A stretch of DNA of 64,000 nt from Eublepharis macularius. Taxonomy: Eukaryota > Chordata > Lepidosauria > Squamata > Eublepharidae. A program made the position numbers and the translations under genes. The stretch lies in the NCBI RefSeq assembly GCF_028583425.1, contig NC_072795.1:66974001-67038000 (forward strand), written 5' to 3'. Under the pieces are notes generated by a model. That model did not search any database. It was not told the origin of the DNA and saw nothing but the letters and a program-made list of their open reading frames with translations. Numbering within the stretch: position 1 is the stretch's first letter; each line of letters begins with the position of its first letter. This document shows, piece after piece, positions 40,301 through 52,300 of the stretch.

Positions 40301-43300
40301 CTTATGCTTGTGAATGAATTCTTTCTGCACCTTTTTCGTTTAACATTCTTGTTCCCCTAATTAACAATAACAATGAAAAGGCCTCGAAAAAGCACAGCAA
40401 CCACCACAAGTAATTTTCATTACAGAGCAAAAATTATAATTGTTTATGTCCACAAATTTTAGTCTTGGCCTTGGGCATGTTCCTTCCTATGTTAGGTTAT
40501 AAAACACAACGGTGTCATGCAGAGTGTTTCTATTACAGCGACCTTTCTACATGCTCATCATGACCTGTCAATTCATCATATTGAGGAAATCATGTAACTT
40601 TGATTTGATTATTATAATAATATAATAACATTCGATTTATATACTGCCTTTCAGGACAATACCCTCAGAGCAGTTTACAAAGTATGTTATTATTATCCCT
40701 ACAACAACAATGAAGACCTGTTTATTTATAGAACTATATGAGATCCTCTGTACTGTAAACAATATTGTCTTATATTGCTGGAAAGGTATAAATGCAGATG
40801 CTGACAACTTTTATGCATCCTACTCTAAAAGAGTGTGCATCAGGATTATGCGAGAACTCAGAATAAACCTTTTCTGCTTCTAAGACCCCCAAGTTTGAAG
40901 CCTTGGTTTGTTATTCAGACAAAGAGAAGGGGGACCTCAAAATTGGCAACAGAGGTAGTAAACTTTTCCCCTACAGGTAACTGTTACGGTGAAAGTAGAC
41001 AAGAACAATGTTTTCTTTCCTTTTGCATAGCTGCAAAAACCTTGGTGCAACTTCTATTTTCCCTAACGTGTGCTCTCTCTCTTTTGGTAGTTTGCTATAG
41101 TTAAGTAAAGACCTTTCTTGGTTAAGATAAAGTTTTGTCAGTTCTCCCTCACATGCCTGCTGCCTTCTTACCTACCAGAACTCTGTATATGCTCAGAGGC
41201 TAACCAGCTCTCCCCAGTGGCTAGTAAGGGTAAAAGCCTGTTCCCAGCTAGACTGGGGGCATACTACCAGAGAACCAAGGATCAGAAGGAGGAAGGGACA
41301 ACCCCCCTCCAAACAATAACACCCTTCATGGCCAAGAACCTGTATTTCTGAAGGACCTTCTCTCATCTATATCTGTATGCACTACTTATAGTCCTCTACC
41401 TGTCACTTTTCTGGTGCTCAGTTTATGATTACCTGCTTGGCATCTTTCAAAGCTCATTCTTTTTTATCAGCGGTTCCCACCTTGTGGAATGGGCTTCCTG
41501 AATAGGTCAGCAGCATCTTTAGAAGATGCCAGAAGACTGTTTTATTTGCTAGGGATTCTACTGGGTTTTGAGTTGTAGGGGTTCTTCAAAATGGGGGTTA
41601 ACTGGGGTTTTATTGCATTATGTACAGGATCTGGAATTCTAAGCTGCCTTGAGTCATAAGGGAAAGGCAAGGTATAAATATTTTAAGTAAAAAAGTATAC
41701 TGTGAATTCTCTCTTAAGTTGAACAATGAAATGTATAAAATATTAGTGATCCATGCCTAACCTTTTTTTTTTTTACATCAATCTTTACTCCTTTCCTACA
41801 AAAAGAAACTATTGGGTTGAAATTTAATGGTGATTCAAAAGCCTGTGGGATTTTTTTTTATGTGGTCATTTTTTAAAAAACATGTGGACCAAACATTGAT
41901 TCTATTTCCTGCTTTGAACGAGACTTCTCTAGAAGTCCAGTGTCCCACATTCAAGGTTGAGAAACTATCAGATAAAACATAATGCCTCATGTGATATATT
42001 TTCATTCTTCATTGCTCCACTGATACAGCACATGGTATACTTGGTACACGCAGTAGAGCAGAAAGCATGTGGATAAGGTGCTGTTAAGTCACAGCCAACT
42101 TATGGTGACCCCAGAGGATTTTCAAGACAGAAGCGGTTTTTGTTAGTGCCTGTCTCTGCATAACAACCCTGAACTTCCTTGGTGGTCTCCCATCCAAGTA
42201 CTAACCAGGTATGACCCTGCTTAGCACCTGAGATTTGATGAGAACAGGCTAGCCTGCGAAATCTACTTCAGGGTACAACAGACAGACAACTGTACAATTT
42301 GCACACATTGATATACATGTTTTTCCTATGCCTGTATAAGCCACTATTACTGTAGGGGAAAGTACCACATACAATGAAGCCCTAATATCAGTGTTGTAGA
42401 AGAAACCCACAAGACTTTCTTACCTTGTTTTGGAACTGGCTGGAAGAAGTCAGTAATACATTGGTTCCTGTAAAAAGAAAAACATGGACATGAAAACAGT
42501 ATCTATTCAATTATTGTGGTGCTTGCAAATGAATTGATAGGTCAACTCAAAACAGTTGATCAGTTCTTGAGACAAGTCATAACATTTTGATAATTTTGTC
42601 CTTGATGGGGCTAACCTATTTGGCAAAATAATCTCAAAGTGCAAGGTATAAGAGTACCACTAATTCATTCTACATACCCCCCCACTCCGCCATGCCTTCC
42701 TCTCTACTGAGCCAGAGTAGAGAACAGTGTGGCACTGAAGAAACATGCGAGAGGCCTTGTAAGAGTTGTTTCCCCTCCTTCCTTCTCACTGTCCCTGCCT
42801 GAGGGGAATCTGCATGCTGCATAACCCACTGCATAACTCACTGGCCTGGGCTCCTTTCCATCAGCCTCTCTGAAGGCAGGTAATCTTGCTTTGTGTCTAA
42901 ATTAAGAGCAAGTGAATGCTCCAAACCTACCCAGTTCAAACTTGTGACAAAACTGCTTATTCCAACAGAACCTGAAAGAAGCAAGTCTGGAGAAGTTTAT
43001 CATGTAGACAGCAACTTACACAGAGAGGTACTGAGAGCTCTCAATAATCTATTTCATTAGTTTGCTGTGGCACATCAGCAGTCCTCTCTTGCACAGTCCA
43101 CCAATATGCCTTGTTACAGTTTGAGAATAACTGGTTGAAGCTGTCCTTTAAACAGGGTCATCATTTGCTCCAGAAGCCTCTTTTGCTTTACAGACACCAG
43201 ATACGCATCTCTACTTAATTCAGACCTACTGACTGCCACAGTAAGTCAGGCATATCTCCTTTGGTTTACCCAACCTGCTGTTGTAAAATTCTTATTTGAT

Positions 43301-46300
43301 GAGAAATGTTAACACTACTCAGAGAATTTTTAGATCCTCCTCTTTTAATCTTGTCTATGACATTTTGTATTTTCTTTTGCCTCTTCTTATTTTATTAAGA
43401 ATTTTTAAACAGAATATAAAAAAGGGAAAAAAGAAATTAAAAGGAAAAAAACACTAATAAAAGAAAGATGCAGGAATATTCTCGTTTTCTCTGGGAAATG
43501 AATATTTTCTCTCAGAAACACACAGTTCAGGCTTCACACAGATTGCCTGATTGAACTAGAATGAGAATCCTTTCAGGCTTCCACACAAGTTGCCTACTTT
43601 GCCCAGAATCAAAACTTTTCTCTCCGCTCAGTAACTAAGAAACCTGCAGTTCACTCTGCCCTTAGAGTACTGCTACTGTCCCATCAGATGTCACTCCACT
43701 CACACTTTTCAAATATCAGTCAGCAACCAATCACCTCATTCATTCATCCCTCTCTTTCACCTCCATTCTTCTTCTGTAACACACCAAGCATTTAAAGAAA
43801 CACACACACTCTTAAAATCATTACAGACAGTAACCTTGCAATGTTCCCAATTTTGATCTGTAAAATCATACAGAGGGAGTTGTATCCCCTCAATCTCTTC
43901 CCATGCATCCCCAATCCAAATCAGGACTGTGCTCTAAAAGAACTGATCAGTCTTCTTATAATGTCTCATTTGTTTTGAGCCTAAGCTTCCTTCAATCAGA
44001 AGTGTCAGGGACTGCCAAGTACAAGCTTTATTCCTGAGCCACAATCCCACTCTTCTACAGTACTTATATGCTCTGAAGCCAGCTGGCTGGTCTTGCATTA
44101 AAAGCCAATTAATAGAGTGGGCCAAGTTAGAAAAACATGACAATTGTCCTTTGCGTTGCTCCAACCCCCCTATTTTAAAAGACGTAAGATAGCTTTCAGT
44201 GCTCAATGACAAGAGCAGGAAAAGTCCAGTCCAGCATTCTTCCTGAAATTCTAGAAGCAGTTTCAATCATTAGTTTATCACACATCTTTTGCTTTCTTAT
44301 CAAATTCTTCCAGTTTATTCTTCCCACCTATGCTACATAAAAATTCAACCAAGTCTCACTTTTTTTCCTTGCAATGGAAAAATTGAAAAAGCAATGGGGG
44401 GGGGGATTTCCTATGAAATATTTTCTCTTTTCAAATGCATGATGTCAATCCTTGGCAAGTAAATCCCCAAGTTCTCCACAGCAATCACACAGGTGAATTG
44501 GTTGAAGTAACTTTTATTAGAGATCTATCAGGTTCAAGGTGCTCAGACAGTGGAATTGGCGGAAGTGACATGTTAAGGAAAAGCATGGTTAGAAATAGTG
44601 TCATGCCCCACCCCCATGTTAGAAGTCCGTTGAAATTCTAGTGCGAACGCCAGAGACAAAAAATATCACAGTTTAGGCTACATCAACAGAGTAAGCATGA
44701 TACCATCCCCATTTCCAGGAGAAGCCTCGTTTGTGTTAGGTGCAGCCGGTCTCAAAGCCGATCACTTCAAAAGGGAAAGTATTCTGCTTCTTCGGGAGAG
44801 TGTTTATGTTCAAAGTAGAGATAACACCCTTAATTTCCCAAGAACAGGCAAGGAGAGGTAATCAGAACTCTTCATAGTGTCAGAGGATCAATAAGTGGCA
44901 TATAACATCCACATGGAGAGCCAGTTTGATGTAGTGGTTAAGAGCGTGGGCCTCTAATCTGGAGAACCGACTTTTAATTTCTCACTCCTCCACTTGAAGC
45001 CAGCTGAGTGACCTTGGGCTAGTCACAGCTCTCTGGAGCTCTCTCAGCCCCACCCACCTCACAGGGTGTTTTGTTGTGGGGATAATAATAGCATACTTTG
45101 TAAACCGCTCTGAGTGGGCATTCAGTTGTCCTGAAGGGCAGAATATAAATCGAATGTGATGATGATGATGATGATGAACTGCAGACAGGCATACATGACC
45201 CATGAAATGCTTCTTAAGGCAAGGATTTTCTCACTCAAAATGTATAGCATAAAAAAGCCTGATGGCTTTCTCTAGTCTTTCAATGGAAAAACAGAAATTT
45301 TCAGGAGCGCTGAAAAAAAGCATCTCCAAATATGCTGGCAGATATACTGGCAAATATGCTCTTGTGATTGCATGAACGTTTCTGTCCAAATACACTCTCT
45401 TTTCTTTACTACAGAATTAGTTTTCAGTCTTAGGAACGATAGCTAAGAAGGAAGAAGAGAGAGGAAATAAGCCAGAAGAAGGATTTTTGGGTCTCACAGA
45501 TAAGCAATATTTTGTTCCTTAACACTGTCAAGTACAGAAACGGAAAATAAAACAAAAGGGATATGTTAAATATGTTAAACTTTATCTCAAGGCTTGAGAA
45601 AAACCAGACACTACGTCACTATGGCATCTACCTATTTCATTATGGTGCCTAGTAATTTTCAGCAATGATTTTATCAAGTGTCTCTCAGGGATCTTGAGTA
45701 GAAGTACAAATTCACATCAGAACATTTGCATAACGTTCCAGTCATTGTTTTTATATATTAATTTTGCGCCATTCAATGGTGACAGATTAATTTGTTACTT
45801 AACCAGTTGCCATCTATACTGGCTCAAATATTCAATTAAATGCATCTTTTAAAAACAATAATGAAATTATGAAAAATTGGGAAGAAGTCATGTTAGGATT
45901 AGAGGCTAATTTATATTATGATAATGACAACCAAGGTTACCCCATTTTTATTTCTATATTAAAAAACTTTTGTCACAGCTTGAATACCGTTATGGAAAAT
46001 GAAGAGTTTAGGATTAGGTTTTGTGGTAATAATAATTTAGAGATGTGAAGACCCAGGAGAATTTGGGGAAAAGGGGAAGATCTCAGTTTTTTCCAAGGTC
46101 ACATTTTTCAACTTTTCAAGTAGAAAACTGGGAAGTTTGGGGGAGCACAGAAAAAGAAATCCCATGATTTTTTCTCTTTTGTAACGAGTGAAATGCTGTT
46201 TATGACAAGATTTTATTAACTCAATTTATACAGTATGAATATGTTTATGCAAGATGATCCACAGAAGTAGGTTATGATAATTTCTAAGTTTACTATTGAC

Positions 46301-49300
46301 ATATATAATAAATTTGCAAGGATATGTTCATTGTTTAAATGTGAATAATTGTGGCAACGATTTAATATGCTAAAATGTGCCTAATTATAATAGAGTTCAG
46401 TGTTTTAAAAAATACTCTCCCTTGTGGCTTCAAAATTTCATATATCCAGCTTTATCTTGAAAATGTCTGTGCGTGTATACGTAAACACAAACACAAGCCA
46501 TGACTAAATGAACTGAGCTAAAATGATTATATCCAAATAGAATACCCCTGATATTTACCACCGTTATATTGCTGGTATCTATGATCAGACTTTATATAAA
46601 ACCCACACCAATGCAGTTTGATAGGATCAGTGTTATCTGGTTGTGTTTAAGGTGATTCATTATTAAATAATATGGTACGCAAGTGACTATTTTGCTTTCC
46701 TTTTGTTCAACTTTTTAATGTACCAAAAGGCAATATGTCTACAGCTTTCAGCCATATTACACCAGTATAACTTGTGCTTCTGTTAACGTTGACTGTATTG
46801 TATTTGCTCACACACAGCAGATCACATGCTTCAGACAACAGAAAATAAAGTTAAGATAAAGCCTGATAGTAGAAAAGCTTATCTATAAAATACCACTTCC
46901 TACAGAGATCTACACTGTGAGTTCCCAAGATCTCCCAACTCTCATATTACGTACACATCTAGATAAATCTGTATTTAGTTCTAAATTTCAAAAGTGTTTA
47001 GAGGAAAATAAACTTCATAACAGTATATAAATAACAGCAATATTAATGTAATATAATTCAAATGCCAACATTAAAAACTGAGCCCTTAAGTAATTAAAAA
47101 GAGGTCACATTGACAATACTTTAAATGAGATAGAGAATTCATTTTGGCGAGATTCCTATACCTTCATGTGTTTAAGAAGAACATAAGATACTCACCTAAT
47201 TCCTCATGATTGCCTTTGAAAAACTGAAGTTATTGGTTTCAAGGTTTTAAACTAGCACCACAGAATTCTGCTGCATAGTTATTACGTTCAAGATAAGTTT
47301 CACTTTCTCAGATAGGAAGTGGTGCATATACAAAAAACAAGGACACTTCCTTCTCAGGGCCAAAAATTTATCACAAAAGATTTATAGTCTCTTAACAGGA
47401 ATTTCCATTGTCTTGCCTATATTATTTTAGGATCGCTTTTGGAGAGGTAAAGACAAAGGAAAATATGAAAAACAAGGCATACTGCTTGCTAGAGTGTGGA
47501 GCTGACTGCACAAAGAATCATGGTTTTTGTTTTAATCTGGGTTGACATTTTTTTCAAGCAACAGATCCTGCTGGCGTTCAAAACAAGTTATTGCATGCGA
47601 CCATCGCCACACAGCTGGCATTCAGGCTTACCTGACTGGCCAAATTTGAACTTTAGAGATATAAATAAGTAAACTGCATTTCCACTAAAGACCTAAAGAG
47701 AGATTAGCTGGGACCTGAACCAACAGCCTCCTAATATATGCACTACTAGCCTTCATACTCAGGAATAGAGAAAGAAAGGCCGATACCATCTTCTAGGTCT
47801 CAGCATGGGATCATCCCCCCCCCCCCCGACCTCAAGCATCTCATTATTTTCCCTGATATAATCATAAATACTTTCAGGCCAGTCTTGGACAACAGCTTCT
47901 GACTGTCTTACACGCCCTGTCTTGGAGGCTATCCAACAGTGTGCCTTCCTCACATTCATTTAGCTATCTTGTCTGTTGGATTGCTCCTTCCCTCCTCTCC
48001 CAGTTACTTTTGGAATCCTCAGCTTGGATCATCTCCTGCAAGAGTACAGGCAGCATCCATGTGCAGATTCTGGGGAAAGGGGTCTTGCTAGTGCAGTGTC
48101 CCTGAAGGCCCAGGGGCCTCCTGAACAAGATTCTGCACAGCAGAAACAGTTGCAAATGGAAAAAGACAATAAGCTATCCCTCCTACGTATCACCTATGAA
48201 CAGGTTCTTGCAAGCACACAAGGTTATTTGCATTAGGCTGGCCAGGTTGCCTGCTTGAGCAGCCTCTCTTCTAATCGCTTGGTCCCAAGGTGGATAAAAA
48301 TCAATGATTTTTTAATTTTTTTTTAAAAAAACATATTTTTTCATTTAAGTCAGATTTTTTAAATAAAATGTTTTTTGAGGGAAAATCTATCTAAAGATAG
48401 TTTTCTGTTTAAGATACATTATAGTCCAAAGGTTATCATCATGAAATAAGGATTCGTTTTTAAACATGTAGCATGAGGCTGTATATTCATGCAACGTTTA
48501 AATTTTGGGGTAAACGAATTCCATCATGCTCTTCCAGAGGTTTCTGTAAGATTATTGGGCAAATTATTGGGCAAAGATTATTGGGCAATTTTTCTGTCTA
48601 GAAGATATTGTCACAGATGCTTGGTTTTACAGTTCTCAAAACTGAATTTTTGTCTGCAGAGATCACCTCTCTTCTTCACAGCAAAAAATTAATTAATTTA
48701 TTTATAGTCCACCTTTCTCACTGAGACTCAAGGCAGATTACATAGCGTTGAGATTAGTAAAATCAGTATCGGGAAGATTTCCATACAGTATCAAGGACCT
48801 TTCCACACAGTGTTAAGGACATTTCCGCAACGTCATAGGATTTTACAAAGACGTAGTATTAGCAAGAATCCAATACAGAGTTGAAGAATTGCTGAAACAG
48901 AACATAATCAATTCTAGGACTGAGATTAGATAAACATGAAGTACAGGTAGTGTAAGAGTACATATTCGAGCAACAGATAATATGCAAGGCAACACAGTGG
49001 TGAAGTCTATGGTCTATAACTCATTAGTGAAGCATTTGAGACCCCTCCCTATAATACTTCCCTCTGATCTGAGTAAAAAGCCTTTTTGAATAATTCGGTT
49101 TTGCATCGTTTGCAGAAAGCCAGGCATGTGGGGGCTCTCCTGACCTCCTCAGGCAGACCGTTCCATAGGTTGGGGGCCACCACAGAGAAAGCCCGTGTGC
49201 GGGCTACTGTTGATTTCGCCCATGTGCAGGCTGGCACCTGCAAGAGACCCTGTTCAGATGAGCGAAGCTGCCGTGGAGGGATATAAGATGTGAGGCAATC

Positions 49301-52300
49301 TTGTAGGTATGCTGGGCCAAGGACATGTGGAGCTTTATATGTAATAACCAATACCTTGAACTGAGCACAGTAACTGATAGGTAGTCAATGGAGTGACTGT
49401 AGGATGGGAGTGATGTTCATGCTCCTGCTCGCTCCTGCTAACAGTCGAGCCGCAGCATTTTGCACCAATTGGAGCCTCCTAGTTAACTTAGATGGGAGAC
49501 CAATGTATAGTGCATTACAATAGTCAAGCCTTGGCGTTACCATAGCATGGATCCAGGTGGTTAGGTCGACCGTGTCAAGATAAGAAGCCATCTTCCAGGC
49601 TAGAGTGAGATTGTAGTAAGCATTTTTTTGCGATTGCCTTAACTTGTTTTCCTAGCAGTAGTGCTGGATCCAGTAGAACCCCTAGGCTCTTAACCGAGTC
49701 TGCAAGGGTCAGACGAACTCCATCAAAAGTGGGAAGTACAATGTCTTTCAAGATCTCTGCCTTCCCAACAAGCATCACTTCAGTCTTGTCTAGGTTCAAT
49801 TTCAATTTGTTATTTTTCAACCATTTCACCATGGCTGTCAGGCAGCGATTTAAGATTTCTACTGCATCCTGTGGGGACCTGGATAGCGAGATATAGAGTT
49901 AGGTGTCATCTGCATACTGATGACATCCCACTCCATAGCTGCGAATGAGTTCACCTAAAGGTTTTACATAGAGATTGAATAACATGGGAGATAAGATTGA
50001 GCCCTGTGGAACCCCATAAGTTAGTTTCCATTCTGCAGATAGATGATCTCCGACGGCAACCCTTTGAGCCCATTCCATGAAAAACTATTTAAACCAGTCC
50101 AGGACACATCCTTTGATGCCCACTTCTGTTTCTAAATGCCTTAACAGGATGACATGATCTACTGTGTCAAAGGCTTCAGAAAGCTCCAGGAGGAGCAATA
50201 AGGAGGCATGGCCTCTGTCTATATTCAGACGGAGATCATCCACTAACACTACTAGTGCTGTCTCTGTCCCATGCCCTGTTCTGAATCCAAACTGGAAAGC
50301 GTCTGAAAAGGTTATAAAATAAACATACATAGTTGAGAAAAAGACCTTAGTCCCATTGTTCCTTTGCAAATTTCTGTACACAGAGCCAACCCCTTACTTC
50401 TCAAGTGCTAAGCTTCAAAAAATTCAATGAATAGAAAAATTTTAGGAGTAGAACAGATCTGCACAAGCTAAGTGTGAGGAGTCTTTATGTATAAATCTAG
50501 TCTTACTGACTAGTGATTTAAATTGATTGGATTTAAATCAAATCCACCCTGCTTGGTCCCCCTATCCCACACTCCACAGAGTCACAAAATGGCATCCATC
50601 AACACAATTACATGACTTCTGGCTGCATAGCCAGAAGAGTTGCAAAATGGCATCCATCAACACAACTACATGACTTCTGGCTGCATAGCCAGAAGTGACA
50701 TCACTGCATTACTGGACACTTGATTCTCTTAAAACTACAGTTTTACAGTTTCAAGTGAATTCTTTAATGTCCTGCAATGCCGCAATATCACTTCGTCATG
50801 GAGCCTGAAGTCATGGCATTGCATCAAGAGACACCATTTGGGTGAGTTCCACCCTCCCCAGTCTTCTGAGGTTGCCAGCCCTTGATGCAAACCCAAACTT
50901 GCATCCCAGTTTCTAACTCTAGATTGACTCTGTGTTTATGCTTCCATCTTAAATTCTGACTTAACCTTCCTCACAGGATCAGCTCCAGAACTCTCTATCC
51001 CACCTGATCCCAATCTAACCAGGACTTGTATAGCATGTATACAGGAAGGTAAGTAACTATATTAAATGGGACGTACTCCTATATAAATATGCATAGGATT
51101 GCAATGTTAATTTCAGCTCTCTGAGTGCACAACTCTTAAAGGTTCAGAGCAACAATGTGTTAGTGACACCTCCAAAGATTAAGCATAGCTTCTGAGAATA
51201 AGATCTGCTTCAATGACCTTTTAAAATTCCAAGTCATAAACATCCTAGACTACTGGTACTTGGTTCCTGGTGAGCCGCATTTGCAATTATCATCAACCAA
51301 CAAAGCCAGGTGATTATTGTATGCTCTGGGCACCACTCTACCACCACTCTCTATACACAATATAAAAGATGAAATTATTAAATATATAACGATCACCTTT
51401 TTAATTACCAAAAAAGCTCTGACCATGTAGGATTATCTCTGTCAACCACTGCTGAAGCCTTAGCTAGCCCTTGTGTATCTCGAGTGAGGTGAAGGGCTTC
51501 ACTCTTCTCCATCTCTTCTCAAAAAAACTAAATGGTTAAGTTGCACATCTGCATTTGTACATCATAGGTAGTTGGAATTAGTTTTCAAGCATTTTGCACA
51601 ATAGATGAAGGGAGAAAGGACACATGCAAGCCTAGCACAAACAAATTTCATTCACATTTTTATTTAACCATTGGTTAAACTGGACGCCTGAATGCAACCT
51701 GGAAAGAGTGTGTTATTCTTGCTCATTATCTTCAAATACTGAGTAAGAATCTTTATTAAAATTGTGGGGGAGGCCATATCCTATAGGTTGCTACCATTTG
51801 CTATCTGCTTAATTGTATCAAAAATTAAGCAGGTACATCTTTGTCTCGACTAGAAAAAGTGATGTGGAGACTACCGGCTCCATTTATTCATGGCAGTAGC
51901 AGTTAAATGTGCAGGAAGAGGCCAGGAAAAAATAACCAGAGGCAGCCCTAATTCCAGCTGTTGAAAGATTTAGCAGATGTTGCAGGTCTATGCTTCTACA
52001 TTAAAATGTGGCAGAACTTTGTGTCCCACAGGAACATCCTAAAGCATCCCTGAAAAGTATGCATCCAGATGCTCCCTGAAGACTGCCAATAAGGGGGAAC
52101 CCATCACATCCCTAGGTAGCGGATTCTACTACTCAACTACTCTGAACGTGAAGAGGTTTTTCTTAATGTCCAGCTGGTACCTTCCCTCCTGTAGTTTAAA
52201 CCCATTGTTTCAAGTCCTATCCTCTGCTGCCAACAGGAACAGCTCCCTTAGCTACTGGAAGGTAGCTAATGTTGTCCCCATCTTTAAAAAAGGTTCCAGG

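Larger units (their letters stand above)
38720..42070. other. Intron 2: scattered repeat remnants
   Basis: Holds a hAT-like remnant with GGGTTCCACAGAACCCTGTG near 39285, a possible Penelope-like 3' remnant at about 39545-39930 (TTTGCACAGCACTCTTTGCA), a SINE fragment (40610), an LTR-like stretch (40735) and an L2-clade tail (41390). No gene recognised. Confidence 0.4.
48286..50551. mobile_element. hAT-like element split by a nested LINE
   Basis: Left end CAAGGTGGATAAAAATCAAT and right end ..AAATCAAATCCACCCTG are inverted (CARGGTGGAT). They are flanked by an exact 8-bp duplication CTTGGTCC at 48278-48285 and 50552-50559, as for hAT transposases. The interior is split by the L2-clade LINE at 48690-50312; the remaining element is about 0.64 kb, AT-rich and non-coding, so it is a non-autonomous copy. 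Confidence 0.75.
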
